Assembly: GCF_016735585.2 (NCBI RefSeq)
Contig: NZ_JAERSE020000005.1
Location: 186,001 to 250,000 of the forward strand
Source: Chryseobacterium tagetis
GTDB lineage: Bacteria > Bacteroidota > Bacteroidia > Flavobacteriales > Weeksellaceae
Direction of reading: 5' to 3'
DNA: 64,000 bases
Part shown: in pieces, positions 32,983-42,665 of the stretch
How the letters are laid out: each line of letters starts with the position of its first letter
Position numbering within the stretch: the first letter of the stretch is position 1
The notes under the pieces: model-generated
What the model saw: only the letters and a program-made list of their open reading frames with translations
What the model was told of the DNA's origin: nothing
Database searches by the model: none
Made by a program: the position numbers and the translations under genes

Positions 32983-34977
32983 ATGGCAGAAGTTGCAGAA
33001 GGCGGTCATCATTTTGACATTAAAAAGCTTTCCTTTATTGGAGTTTTGGTTTCTCTAGGAATCGTTTTTGGAGATATTGGTACCTCACCGCTTTACGTAA
33101 TGAAAGCAATTGTAAACGCACAACAAAGCGGAAGCAATATGCCTTTTAATGAATATATCGAAGGGGCGCTTTCGTGTATCATCTGGACTTTAACGCTACA
33201 AACAACCATTAAGTATGTTATTATTGCTCTTCGTGCAGATAACAAAGGAGAAGGTGGTATTCTGGCTTTATTTTCTTTAGTTAAGAACCTTAAAAAAGGC
33301 TGGCTGTATCTCATCGCTATTGTTGGGGCGGCAGCATTGATTGCAGACGGGGTAATCACACCTTCACTGACAGTAATGTCTGCGATTGAAGGACTTGAAA
33401 TTTATAACCCTCATACTCCTGTAGTACCTATTACTATCGGAATTCTGATCGTCATATTTGTAGTACAGCAATTCGGGACCAGCTTTATTGGTAAGTTTTT
33501 TGGACCGGTTATGGTGGTTTGGTTTTTGGTTCTTGGAGGATTGGGAGTTTCCCATTTAAGCGAGAACTTTGAAATTCTAAGATCATTCAATCCTTATTAC
33601 GCCTATAAACTTATTGTAAACTCACCGAGTGCGATTGTAATTTTAGGAGCAGTTTTCCTGTGTACAACCGGAGCGGAAGCTTTATATTCAGACCTTGGAC
33701 ATTGTGGTGCAAAAAACATCAGAGTGAGCTGGGCATTTGTTAAGATCATGTTGATTTTAAATTACCTTGGACAGGGAGCTTGGTTACTGTCTAATTACCA
33801 AAATCCGGGATTCTCTGTAGTCAATCCTTTCTTCGGAATTATGCCACCTTGGGCAGTTTTACCAGGAGTAATTCTGGCAACAGCTGCTGCAATTATCGCC
33901 AGTCAGGCTTTGATTACAGGATCGTTTACTATTTTCTCTGAGGCAATGTCTCTTAACTTATGGCCTAATCAAAAAATTGATTATCCTTCAGGTGTAAAAG
34001 GACAGATGTATATTCCAAGAATCAACTGGGGATTATTATTATTCTGTATTATTGTGGTACTTCACTTTAGAGAATCAGGCAAAATGGAAGCTGCTTATGG
34101 TCTTTCTATCACAGTAACCATGTTGATGACAACAGTACTTCTTGTATTCTGGTTACTGAAGCATAGAATCAATAAGCTTTTGATTCTTCTTTTTGCTTTC
34201 GTGTATTTGGCGATAGAATTAGGTTTCTTCAGTGCGAATATTATCAAATTCATGGAAGGAGGTTGGATTACCGTAGTATTAGCAGGTTCAATAGGAATTT
34301 GTATGTATGCTTGGTATAACGGAAGATCTATAAAGACACAATTTATTCAGTTTGTAAAACTGGAGAATTATACTCCGATCATTAAAGATATGAAGCTGGA
34401 TGAGACGATTCCTAAATACGCTACCAATCTTGCTTATCTGAGTAGAGCAAAAAGAAATGATGAAGTAGAATCAAAAATTATCTATTCTATCATTAAAAAG
34501 CAGCCGAAAAGAGCAGATCATTATTTCATCTTGACTATTACTAACCAGGAAGATCCGTTTACGTTTAAATATACAGTAGATGAAATTTTACCGGGAACTA
34601 TTTATAAGATTAATTTCCTTTTAGGATTTAAAGTGGATCGTAGAATCAATGATTATTTTAGTATGGTTTTAAAAGATTTGATGGCAGACGGAACGATCCC
34701 TTCAAGAAGCAGTCATCCGTCTTTAAGATCTTACAATATTCCGCCGGATCTGAAATATGTGATTATAGATAACTCCTATATCAACGATATTCTTTTGACT
34801 GTTAAACAGAAGATTACACTGAATATTTACAACTTTGTGAAGTACATCGGAAGTGATGACTTTAAAGCTTGGGGAGTGACTTCACACAACGTTGTGGTTG
34901 AGTCTGCACCTATTACAGAACTTACGGTTTATGACCATAAAATTGAACAGGCCGGGTTCTTGAGACACAATAGTTAG
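32983..34977 (+). CDS. kup: KUP/HAK/KT potassium transporter
   Basis: 664-residue inner-membrane protein with about 12 spans and a C-terminal cytoplasmic domain. The family signature VFGDIGTSPLYV is at the first span, followed by DNKGEGGILALFSL and GVITPSLTVMSAIEG; these are typical Kup motifs. It imports K+ probably by proton symport. It is followed closely by a Fur-family gene with its own -7 element. Confidence 0.95.
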   Translation: MAEVAEGGHHFDIKKLSFIGVLVSLGIVFGDIGTSPLYVMKAIVNAQQSGSNMPFNEYIEGALSCIIWTLTLQTTIKYVIIALRADNKGEGGILALFSLVKNLKKGWLYLIAIVGAAALIADGVITPSLTVMSAIEGLEIYNPHTPVVPITIGILIVIFVVQQFGTSFIGKFFGPVMVVWFLVLGGLGVSHLSENFEILRSFNPYYAYKLIVNSPSAIVILGAVFLCTTGAEALYSDLGHCGAKNIRVSWAFVKIMLILNYLGQGAWLLSNYQNPGFSVVNPFFGIMPPWAVLPGVILATAAAIIASQALITGSFTIFSEAMSLNLWPNQKIDYPSGVKGQMYIPRINWGLLLFCIIVVLHFRESGKMEAAYGLSITVTMLMTTVLLVFWLLKHRINKLLILLFAFVYLAIELGFFSANIIKFMEGGWITVVLAGSIGICMYAWYNGRSIKTQFIQFVKLENYTPIIKDMKLDETIPKYATNLAYLSRAKRNDEVESKIIYSIIKKQPKRADHYFILTITNQEDPFTFKYTVDEILPGTIYKINFLLGFKVDRRINDYFSMVLKDLMADGTIPSRSSHPSLRSYNIPPDLKYVIIDNSYINDILLTVKQKITLNIYNFVKYIGSDDFKAWGVTSHNVVVESAPITELTVYDHKIEQAGFLRHNS

Positions 34978-35021
34978 ACCGCTTTAACAATTCCTTCTGA
35001 TATTAATTAAATAAAAATCAA

Positions 35022-35029
35022 TAAATTTG
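35022..35029 (+). promoter_or_regulatory. -7 element of Fur-family gene
   Basis: TAAATTTG, 15 bases before the ATG at 35045. This supports the ATG over the TTG at 35042. Confidence 0.5.
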
Positions 35030-35044
35030 TAGATAATTTTTTTG

Positions 35045-35518
35045 ATGGATACTTTACAAAAAGAAAAAAATATAGCTTTAATTAAGGATGTTTTAAGAAA
35101 CTATTTACTAGAGAAAGGTTTCAGAAATACACCCGAAAGATATACCATATTAGAAGAAATCTATAATATGGATCACCATTTCAATGTGGATGATCTGTAT
35201 TTGTTGATGCTTCAGAAAAAATATCACGTATCAAAAGCTACAATTTACAATACAATTGAGATTTTCCTTGATGCAGGATTGATTCGTAAGCATCAGTTTG
35301 GTGAAAAAACCTTGACTTCTTCTTCTTATGAAAAGTCTTATTTTGATAAACAGCACGATCATTTGGTGATTTATAAAAAAGATTCGGATAAGGAAATAGA
35401 AGAAATTATCGAATTTTGTGATCCTAGAATTCAGGGGATTAAAGAGGCAATTGAAGAAGCTTTTGGCGTAAAAATTGATTCTCATTCGCTATATTTTTAT
35501 GGCACTAAGAATGATTAA
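35045..35518 (+). CDS. Fur family transcriptional regulator
   Basis: 157 residues with the winged-helix of Fur (RNTPERYTILEEIYNMDHHF then YHVSKATIYNTIEIFLDAGL) and a dimer domain with metal-ligand-like QHDHLVIYK. Only one Cys is visible (FCDPR), so no full CxxC pair for the structural zinc. Whether it senses iron, zinc or peroxide is unclear. It is followed by the OstA-like gene with a 3-base gap, so they are co-transcribed. Confidence 0.85.
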   Translation: MDTLQKEKNIALIKDVLRNYLLEKGFRNTPERYTILEEIYNMDHHFNVDDLYLLMLQKKYHVSKATIYNTIEIFLDAGLIRKHQFGEKTLTSSSYEKSYFDKQHDHLVIYKKDSDKEIEEIIEFCDPRIQGIKEAIEEAFGVKIDSHSLYFYGTKND

Positions 35519-35521
35519 TCA

Positions 35522-37264
35522 ATGAGATATATTCTTTTTCTGTTCCTTTTCGTTTCTACGTTCATTTTTGCGCAGGATAATAAAACTACGCAGATGGATC
35601 CTTATATACAACCCAAAGGTAATGTCGCCCAGCAACCGGTTCGTCCTGAAGATAAGGTAAGAATTGTGCATGCCGATGAATTCAAAAAAGCACTTGATAA
35701 ATATGACGGAAACCAGTATATGGTAGGTCATGTGCAGATTGAACATCAGGGTTCGGTATTAACTGCGGATGAAGTGGTTCTTTATAATGAAAAAAGTCTT
35801 GTAAAAGCTTTTGGAAATGTAAAGCTTGTTAATTCAGACGGTTCTGTAATTTCAGCAAAAGAAATGGAGTACAACGGAATAACTCAAAAAGGAGTTGCCA
35901 AACAAAATGTTGTACTTACAGATCCTAAAGGGACGATTATTAAAACAGAAACTATGTATTATGACAGACTGACTAATCAGGCTTATTATAATACGGGAGG
36001 AACTATTAATGACGGGAAAAGCACTACGTATTCCAAGTCGGCCACTTATTTTTTGACGACCCGAACTATTGATCTTACAGGAAGAGTAAAAATTATAGAT
36101 CGTGATTATACGCTGGAAGGTGATAATGTTGTTCAGAATCAAAATACGAATATTGTTACCATTAACGGATATACTACAATCACTAATAATAAAAATCCTA
36201 AAAACAGAATCATTACCGAGAAAGGAACTCATAATATGAATACCAAAGAATCTTTTCTGACGAAAAATTCCAGGATTTATTATAATGATAAGATTCTTAC
36301 CGGAGATGATATGTATTACAATCAGCTTATTGGTTTTGGAAAAGCAACGGGAAATGTAACGTTGGATGATCCGAATGAAAGAAGATGGATAAAAGGGGGA
36401 TATGGAGAAATCTATGAGAAAAAGGATTCTGCAATGATGACCAAAAATCCATACGCTGTAAAAGCAATGGAAAAGGATTCTTTATACTTTGCTGCAGAAA
36501 AAATAATTTCTTATCAGAAGCCGGATTCGATAGATCCGAAAGTAAAGAAAAGCTTTATAAGAGCATTTAAAAAAGGAAGATTTTATAAGTCAAATGCACA
36601 GGGAAGGGCAGATTCCATTGCGTTTAACGAAACGGATGGGATTATGCACATGTACACAGCTCCTATTCTTTGGAGTGGTGAAAAGCAGGTGACAGGAAAT
36701 AAAGTAGAAGCTTATTTTAATACCCAGAATGAAAATATTGATTCATTAAAGGTAATAGGAAATGCTTTGGCAATCAGTAAAGTTGATTCTCTGACTCTGA
36801 AAGATGAGTTCAATCAGGTGAAAGGAAAGTTTATGACGGTTCACTATGAGAATAATCAGATCAAAGAAGCAACGGTAATTGGTAATGCTCAGGCAATCGC
36901 ATATGTGGATGATACCAATAAAGAAACAAATAAAAATGAAAGAATAGGAATCACCCTTTCTTCTTGTGGAATCATCAGTGCTTTATTTACAGAAAGAGTT
37001 TTACATATTATTTCATGTAGTGTAGGTGCCGATTCGCAACTGTATCCTATGAGTAAAATTGAGCCTTCCAAACGGAAATTCCCGGATTTTAACTGGAATA
37101 CGAAAGACCGGATAAGGAAATGGCAGGATATTCTCGTCGATACTCCGAATTACGAAGAAACAGTATACTCTTCCAATAGCGATCTTTATGATAAAGCCCA
37201 GGAAGCCATAGAGGCAGAAAGAGCAAAAGAAGAAGCTAAAAAGCCTAAGAGAGTCAGAAAATAA
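35522..37264 (+). CDS. OstA/LptA-like exported protein
   Basis: 580 residues with signal peptide (ending IFAQ). The first 200 residues have repeated beta-rich LptA/OstA-type segments (ADEFKKALDKYDGNQYMVGH then VLTADEVVLYNEKSLVKAFG, followed by SAKEMEYNG), as expected of a protein of LPS transport to the outer membrane. The C-terminal part contains a second OstA-like stretch (KVEAYFNTQNENIDSLKVIG) and a Lys/Glu-rich tail. It lies downstream of a Fur-family gene in the same orientation. LptA-like function is inferred. Confidence 0.8.
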   Translation: MRYILFLFLFVSTFIFAQDNKTTQMDPYIQPKGNVAQQPVRPEDKVRIVHADEFKKALDKYDGNQYMVGHVQIEHQGSVLTADEVVLYNEKSLVKAFGNVKLVNSDGSVISAKEMEYNGITQKGVAKQNVVLTDPKGTIIKTETMYYDRLTNQAYYNTGGTINDGKSTTYSKSATYFLTTRTIDLTGRVKIIDRDYTLEGDNVVQNQNTNIVTINGYTTITNNKNPKNRIITEKGTHNMNTKESFLTKNSRIYYNDKILTGDDMYYNQLIGFGKATGNVTLDDPNERRWIKGGYGEIYEKKDSAMMTKNPYAVKAMEKDSLYFAAEKIISYQKPDSIDPKVKKSFIRAFKKGRFYKSNAQGRADSIAFNETDGIMHMYTAPILWSGEKQVTGNKVEAYFNTQNENIDSLKVIGNALAISKVDSLTLKDEFNQVKGKFMTVHYENNQIKEATVIGNAQAIAYVDDTNKETNKNERIGITLSSCGIISALFTERVLHIISCSVGADSQLYPMSKIEPSKRKFPDFNWNTKDRIRKWQDILVDTPNYEETVYSSNSDLYDKAQEAIEAERAKEEAKKPKRVRK

Positions 37265-37267
37265 TAC

Positions 37268-37298
37268 AAAGACCAGTTTGCAGAAGCTGGTCTTTTTT
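37268..37298 (+). terminator. terminator after OstA-like gene
   Basis: Stem AAAGACCAG/CTGGTCTTT followed by TTT. Confidence 0.8.
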
Positions 37299-37333
37299 AT
37301 GAGTATTAATTTCAGGGTTTACCGAATGTTTTA

Positions 37334-37341
37334 TAGCTTTG
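37334..37341 (+). promoter_or_regulatory. -7 element of class III aminotransferase
   Basis: TAGCTTTG; overlaps the alternative TTG start of the ORF and so favours the ATG at 37360. Confidence 0.45.
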
Positions 37342-37359
37342 CTGAAAATTTTTCTTACA

Positions 37360-38541
37360 ATGGAAATGCAAAAGGATTTTTTTTCATACCAGGCTCAGAC
37401 AACACAGTTTGCTGCTGGTTTTGAAGTTGAAAAGGCAGTGGGAAGCTATATTTATGGTACCGACGGAAAAAAATATTTAGACTTTGTAGCAGGAGTTTCT
37501 GCCAATACTTTAGGTCATTCGCATCCTAAAGTGGTGGGTGCTATCAAAGAACAGGCAGAAAAATATCTTCATGTCATGGTATATGGAGAATATGCTCAGG
37601 AAAAACCGGTCGCTTTATGCAAATTATTGGCAGAAGCAACACCGGATCCATTGGAAATTACCTATCTAGTAAACAGTGGAGCTGAAGCTATAGATGGAAG
37701 TCTGAAACTTGCCAAAAGATATACCGGAAGAGAAGAAATTGTTTCCTTTAAGGATTCTTATCATGGAAATACTCACGGAGCACTAAGTGTTTCGGGGAAC
37801 GAAACCCATAAAAGAGAATTCCGTCCTTTGTTGCCAATGATTTCCTTTATTGAATTTAATAATGAAAAAGATTTTGATAAGATCACGGAAAAAACAGCTT
37901 GTGTTATTTTGGAAACTGTTCAGGGAGCTGCAGGCTTTCTGGTTCCAAATGATGATTACTTAGTAAAGTTGAAAAGAAGATGTGAAGAAGTCGGAGCTTT
38001 ATTGATTCTTGATGAAATCCAGCCGGGATTTGGAAGAACAGGGAAATTATTCTCTTTTGAACATTTCGGAATTGTTCCCGATATTTTAGTAATGGGGAAA
38101 GGAATGGGAGGTGGAGTTCCTGTCGGAGCTTTCATGAGTTCTAAAGAAATTATGGGAACATTGGCTCATTCTCCAAAATTGGGACATATCACAACTTTCG
38201 GAGGAAATCCTCTAATTGCAGCATCCAGCTATGCAACGCTAAAGGAAGTCTTGGAAAGTGGATTGATGGATGAAGTAGAAGAAAAAGAAAAACTATACAG
38301 AGAGCTCTTGGTTCATCCTAAAATTCAAAATATCAATGGAAAAGGCTTGATGCTTGCTGTAAATCTTGGTTTTCCGGAATATACTTTAGATGTTGCTAAG
38401 AAATGTATGGAAAAAGGCTTGATTGTTTTCTGGCAATTATACAGAAATGAATATTTAAGAATTTCCCCACCGTTAACGATTTCTCTGGATGAAATAAGGG
38501 AAGGATGTCAGATTATCTTAGATGTCTTGAATGAAAATTAA
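37360..38541 (+). CDS. class III PLP-dependent aminotransferase
   Basis: 393 residues, fold-type I. Landmarks: VNSGAEAIDGSLKLAKRYTG, the PLP-binding DSYHGNTHG, LDEIQPGFGRTG with the Asp contacting PLP, and the Schiff-base Lys in MGKGMGGGVPVGA. It resembles acetylornithine/aspartate-type aminotransferases of Bacteroidota. The substrate is not certain. The ATG at 37360 is preferred over the upstream TTG because of the promoter element. Confidence 0.85.
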   Translation: MEMQKDFFSYQAQTTQFAAGFEVEKAVGSYIYGTDGKKYLDFVAGVSANTLGHSHPKVVGAIKEQAEKYLHVMVYGEYAQEKPVALCKLLAEATPDPLEITYLVNSGAEAIDGSLKLAKRYTGREEIVSFKDSYHGNTHGALSVSGNETHKREFRPLLPMISFIEFNNEKDFDKITEKTACVILETVQGAAGFLVPNDDYLVKLKRRCEEVGALLILDEIQPGFGRTGKLFSFEHFGIVPDILVMGKGMGGGVPVGAFMSSKEIMGTLAHSPKLGHITTFGGNPLIAASSYATLKEVLESGLMDEVEEKEKLYRELLVHPKIQNINGKGLMLAVNLGFPEYTLDVAKKCMEKGLIVFWQLYRNEYLRISPPLTISLDEIREGCQIILDVLNEN

Positions 38542-38665
38542 TAGAGTCTTACTATCTTTAGGCTTTTTACATTTATGAATTTTAGATCTTAGTTTAAAAG
38601 TATGGGATATCTTTAGAATTGACTTGTGAAAACTGTTGCCTAGATTGTATCTGTAAACTTTAATT

Positions 38666-39109
38666 ATGAAAAATTTTATTGTTTTTTTTGTGTTATTAGT
38701 ATTCAGCTGTACTTCAAGTCCTCATATTAAATATCCAGACTTACAAGTAGGTTTACAGGGTATGCTTAAAAATAATAGTGACATTTATATTATTTTTAAT
38801 AATAAAAATAATTTTTCTGTTGAAATACCGAAGCCTTGTATGTTTAATACATATATCGGCATCCGGAAAGATGGAAAGGAGCTAACAACTAAAATCAGAG
38901 TTAAAGCAGATCCTGATTGTGCTAATCCCGCTTCTGTTCTGAATATAAATGGTACTTTAGAATTTAAATTTCCACTTAATATAAAAGAATTATATGATTT
39001 TAAAAATGGGGAAAAATATGTTATGAATATTGAATATTATATTTCCTCAAATCACGAGTTTACCCAAAAGATAATAAGTAATGATTATACTTTTATCTGG
39101 CAGGATTAA
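38666..39109 (+). CDS. small lipoprotein of accessory locus
   Basis: 147 residues with a lipobox (VFSC) at residues 11-14. The mature part has no motif I recognise and looks beta-rich (SVEIPKPCMFNTYIGIRKDG). It is AT-rich and lies just upstream of a terminator and a broken toxin-like tail, so it may be a leftover immunity protein. Function unknown. Confidence 0.5.
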   Translation: MKNFIVFFVLLVFSCTSSPHIKYPDLQVGLQGMLKNNSDIYIIFNNKNNFSVEIPKPCMFNTYIGIRKDGKELTTKIRVKADPDCANPASVLNINGTLEFKFPLNIKELYDFKNGEKYVMNIEYYISSNHEFTQKIISNDYTFIWQD

Positions 39110-39204
39110 ATATTTATTTGCAACTCGTTTTTACAGAACAAATATATTTATATACTAGGCAAGAGTTTTAATAACTTTTAAATATTTTAATAAAAACAAT
39201 ACAG

Positions 39205-39236
39205 AAAACGCTTCATTTTTTGAAGCGTTTTTTTAT
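39205..39236 (+). terminator. terminator, accessory locus copy 1
   Basis: Stem AAAACGCTTCA/TGAAGCGTTTT followed by T residues. The same arms recur at 40457-40486. Confidence 0.85.
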
Positions 39237-39237
39237 T

Positions 39238-39879
39238 AATTACGTCAATGGTTTTGCGTTATTTAATTGTGCAATAAGTGGAGAGGTAGATTCTGTTCTT
39301 GGAGGAGAAAACTTTTGGAGATAAGCTATAACAGGTGTGATTGTTACTAAGTTTAATTATGTGATGCATAAAATAGCATAGAGAGAAAAAATAAAAGGCG
39401 AGATAAAAGTTGGTATAAAAAAGCTGATGTCAATTGGGAGGTGATTCCTAATATGACTCCTGAGGTAGCTGCTTCTTTAATAGCAGCGGTTCCTTAACTT
39501 GCTCAATTATACGCTGAAGGAGGCAAATATAAAATAGATGTAAATCCAAACACGGATAAAGATAGAACAAAAGCACCAAGAGGAGTAAAAAAAGGAACGA
39601 TAAATTTTGGAAAAAGGCATTTGAGAATAATCTAAGACTGGGGATTTCTATTATTCATGAAACGGGACATGCTTGGGAAATTTATACTGGAAATATTTAT
39701 AAATTTGATATCATTAAAAATGACGATCTTAGAGATGTAGTGATTGAATAAGGATGTATGATTATGAATTACAATATGCTCCATCCTTTTATAACAGATC
39801 GGGAGTAGATTTTTCAAATGTAAATGGGATTATTATTGATCGTGCTGTTTATAACCCAAATGATTTTTTAACATGGTAA
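39238..39879 (+). pseudogene. decayed Rhs-tail-like metalloprotease (toxin remnant)
   Basis: No single frame is open, but three frames joined by frameshifts and stops read as one protein. The first part (NGFALFNCAISGEVDSVLGG then GENFWR) looks like the C-terminal end of an Rhs core. The next (WEVIPNMTPEVAASLIAAVP then LAQLYAEGGKYKIDVNPN) has an in-frame stop and then a shift in an A-run near 39610. The third (ISIIHETGHAWEIYTGNIYK) holds HExxH at 39656-39670. The last (YELQYAPSFYNRSGVDFSNV) ends at TAA 39877-39879. Probably an inactivated zinc-protease toxin tail. Confidence 0.6.
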
Positions 39880-39881
39880 AT

Positions 39882-40337
39882 ATGAAATTATTTTTTTTGC
39901 TTATAATAAATATAAATTTTACTTATTCTTTTGCTCAAATAGTAAAAAATGATGAGTATAAAATTTATGCAACGTTTTTAAGTGAGCAAGATTATAAAAA
40001 TTATTCAGTTAATTTAGGGATTCCGATTAAATATCAAAGTACATTTAATTTTGAGGAAGATTTTATAGCACAAGAGATTCACAAACTTCCGAACAAAATT
40101 ATTGATAAAAAGAAACTCTCTGAGATGGTTTTACAATTTGCAACTTCATCGGGTGAAAATAAATTCATTAAAAACGGGAAAGTTTATTTTAGTCCTATTT
40201 TTTTTAAAACTAAAAATGAAGCATACTTTTTTTCTGTTATGGATTATTCAAATAGACCTAAAGAAATTTATTTATTTTTAAAAGCACATAAATTTAAAGA
40301 TAAATGGATTATTGAACATTATTATGATATTTTTTAA
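39882..40337 (+). CDS. small exported protein, putative immunity partner of the decayed tail
   Basis: 151 residues with signal peptide (ending TYSFAQ). The frame opens earlier, but this ATG follows the pseudogene stop directly. The mature part contains FNFEEDFIAQEIHKL and a Lys/Tyr-rich C-terminus. It is very AT-rich. The function is inferred only from position right after the toxin-like remnant. Confidence 0.5.
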   Translation: MKLFFLLIININFTYSFAQIVKNDEYKIYATFLSEQDYKNYSVNLGIPIKYQSTFNFEEDFIAQEIHKLPNKIIDKKKLSEMVLQFATSSGENKFIKNGKVYFSPIFFKTKNEAYFFSVMDYSNRPKEIYLFLKAHKFKDKWIIEHYYDIF

Positions 40338-40456
40338 AAATATTTTGTTACAAACTTCAATACAAAAAAGTAACAGTGTTATGCAGTGTTTTTTTATAGA
40401 TATAAAGATTTTGTAAGGTTTCCAACCGGACGACTTATCCTCTAAAGTTATGTAAT

Positions 40457-40486
40457 GAAAACGCTTCAATTTTTGAAGCGTTTTTT
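40457..40486 (+). terminator. terminator, accessory locus copy 2
   Basis: Stem GAAAACGCTTCAA/TTGAAGCGTTTTTTC, almost the same as 39205-39236. Confidence 0.85.
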
Positions 40487-40619
40487 CATGAAAATTGATT
40501 TAAACAATTATTTAAAAATCTCTGATAAATATCATGAAGATTGTGTAAAAAAGTAAATACAATTTTGTGTAATCAAAAAATTAATTTATATATTGCGTGA
40601 CGATAAAAACAAAGATTAT

Positions 40620-41006
40620 ATGGCGAAACATAAAGTCCATTACGAATTTCCAATGCATTGTCTATCAGAGATTTTATATGAATATCTGGCGACTGCAGAG
40701 GGGTTGTCTGAATGGTTTGCGGATGAGGTAACAGAGAAGGGCGATGATTTCTTTTTCAGCTGGGGTGGAGGTCCTGCTGAGAAAGCCACTTTAATCAGAT
40801 ATAAGCCTGAAGGTTTCGTTCGTTTCAGATGGGAAGAAGATGAAGGAACCAAAAATTTCTTTGAAATGACTATCGTAATCGATGATATTACTGAAGATTT
40901 AGCTTTAAATATTACCGATTTCTGCGAAGATGGAGATGAAGAAGAAAACGCAATGTACTGGGAAAATCTGATAGAGAATCTAAGAATAAAATTAGGTGCT
41001 GCATAA
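40620..41006 (+). CDS. START-like domain protein
   Basis: 128 residues from the ATG at 40620; the frame opens at 40593 but the earlier part is not conserved-looking. It has an SRPBCC/START-like fold pattern (EGLSEWFADEVTEKGDDFFF then FEMTIVIDDI and a C-terminal MYWENLIENL). Bacteroidota carry this family next to a class IV aminotransferase-like gene, as here. The ligand is unknown. Confidence 0.75.
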   Translation: MAKHKVHYEFPMHCLSEILYEYLATAEGLSEWFADEVTEKGDDFFFSWGGGPAEKATLIRYKPEGFVRFRWEEDEGTKNFFEMTIVIDDITEDLALNITDFCEDGDEEENAMYWENLIENLRIKLGAA

Positions 41007-41083
41007 TGCAGTATGAACCAAATAACAAAACTGATGAACGATTTATCGTTCATTATTTTTTTATAACATAATCACTATAAAAA

Positions 41084-41893
41084 TTGGAAAATCAATATTT
41101 TACTTCAGGAGAAGTACCTGTGAAAAATAGAGCGTTTCTTGCAGGAGATGCAGTGAAGGTTTCTTTCTTTGTGAGAGAGGCTAAACTTATAATGGATGAA
41201 GAATGTTATTTTTTCTTAATGGCATCCATGAGAAAGATGAGAATGAATATTCCTTTAACCTATACTTTGGAGTTTTTCCAGTCTCTTTTTCAAAAAGAAA
41301 TTATTGATCAGAAAGGAATACAGAACGGGATCATCAACTTTCAGGTGTTTAGGAATAATGACGGACTTACCCTGTCTAAATCTACTATATCGTACTTCTA
41401 TGATGTTACAGAAACAGACGATGTTTTAGCCGTTCATAAAAGACCTCTGGAATTGGATTTAATTAAAGAAATTAATGTTAATAACAATCTTTTAAGCAAT
41501 ATCAGAGTTCATTCTCCCGAAAATATCTATGGCGAAATTTACGCTCAGGAAAACGATTTGGATGATGTTATTTTGCTGAATCCTAATAAAAGAATTGCAC
41601 GTACCACATCGGGGAATCTCTTGTTTTTGGAAGGGGAGGTGATTAAAGTTCCGAAGCAGACAGAAGGTGCTTACATTTCTCCTTTAATGGAAAATTTCGT
41701 TACTTTTTTACATAAAAATAAACTTGCGGATATACAGGAACACGAGATTATCGCATTTGAATCTCAGAAGTCCGAAGAAATTTTAATGATTTCCGAAGAA
41801 AAGGGCATATTTTCTGTAGGTAAAATAAGAAATAAGACTTTTGAAGTTTCCCGTTTTTTAGAATGGGTAGAAAGCTGGAAAAAAAGTTTTTAA
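41084..41893 (+). CDS. aminotransferase class IV-like protein, probable PLP lysine missing
   Basis: 269 residues with fold-type IV features: the N-terminal RAFLAGDAVKVSFF, the strand SNIRVHSPENIYGEIYA and then DDVILLNPNKRIARTTSGNL. In this family the Schiff-base Lys stands at the start of the SNIK-type stretch; here Arg (or Ile) is at that place and I see no other Lys there. The start is TTG. It may be non-catalytic or act differently. It is near the START-like gene (78-base gap). Confidence 0.65.
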   Translation: MENQYFTSGEVPVKNRAFLAGDAVKVSFFVREAKLIMDEECYFFLMASMRKMRMNIPLTYTLEFFQSLFQKEIIDQKGIQNGIINFQVFRNNDGLTLSKSTISYFYDVTETDDVLAVHKRPLELDLIKEINVNNNLLSNIRVHSPENIYGEIYAQENDLDDVILLNPNKRIARTTSGNLLFLEGEVIKVPKQTEGAYISPLMENFVTFLHKNKLADIQEHEIIAFESQKSEEILMISEEKGIFSVGKIRNKTFEVSRFLEWVESWKKSF

Positions 41894-41900
41894 AATTGGC

Positions 41901-41944
41901 AAACCCGGTAAACAACAAGTCCCAAAGTCCTTTACCGGGTTTTA
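41901..41944. terminator. terminator between convergent genes
   Basis: Stem AAACCCGGTAAA/TTTACCGGGTTT with an 18-base loop. Confidence 0.75.
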
Positions 41945-41973
41945 TTCTGAATAAATCAGAAAGTGTTTTTTAT

Positions 41974-42558
41974 TTAGTTTTCGTTGATGATTTCAACAAA
42001 CTTTTGTACTATGTCTCTTTGGCCTTCTGTACTGGTCATATAAGCTCTGTCTTTTGAGTTATTCATAAACCCAAGCTCTACCAATACTGTCGGAGATTTG
42101 CTCTCTCTTAAAATATGAAGATTACGGTCCTCCATTACTTTGCTGGAATTGAATTTTTGTGATATTCTTTCAGCCAGTATTCTTGAAGGATCAGAATTTT
42201 GAATAAAAATTTCCTGTCCCTGTTTTGTAGATTCTTTTTCAGGACTGCTGTTCACATGTAATGAGATTACCATTTCAGGATGAAGCTTATTGATTAAGTC
42301 GGTTCTTTCTCTCAGCTGACTATCTTTGTCGGAATCTCTGGTTAAAACCACTTCATATTTATCCTGAGAATCAACAATTGTTTTGATTTCTTGGGCAATA
42401 GTAAGGGTGATGTCTTTTTCAGAATGGCCGTTGGAATTTGATCCAAAATCATTTCCGCCATGTCCCGGATCGATGACAATGTATTTTTTATTGATAGGAG
42501 TAAAAGATAAAAATACTGTAGAAAAAAGAGATACGATAAGTAGTTTAGTTCCTTTCAT
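41974..42558 (-). CDS. N-acetylmuramoyl-L-alanine amidase (Amidase_3)
   Basis: 194 residues from the ATG at 42558 (signal-like MKGTKLLIVSLFSTVFLSF). It cleaves the amide bond between muramic acid and L-Ala in peptidoglycan. Zinc ligands: His in IDPGHGGND, Glu in GHSEKD, His in SLHVNS; the catalytic Glu is in VELGFMNN. The protein has only the catalytic domain. The ORF start at 42591 would place Asp- and Lys-rich residues before the signal and is less likely. Confidence 0.85.
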   Translation of the reverse strand: MKGTKLLIVSLFSTVFLSFTPINKKYIVIDPGHGGNDFGSNSNGHSEKDITLTIAQEIKTIVDSQDKYEVVLTRDSDKDSQLRERTDLINKLHPEMVISLHVNSSPEKESTKQGQEIFIQNSDPSRILAERISQKFNSSKVMEDRNLHILRESKSPTVLVELGFMNNSKDRAYMTSTEGQRDIVQKFVEIINEN

Positions 42559-42665
42559 ACTGTTATTTTTTGACTTATCAAATAACGGCAATTCTTTCCT
42601 AAAAATTGGTTAAGGTATTCTTAAAGTTTGTTAAATTTTAAATCACAATTAATGGAAAAATGAAA

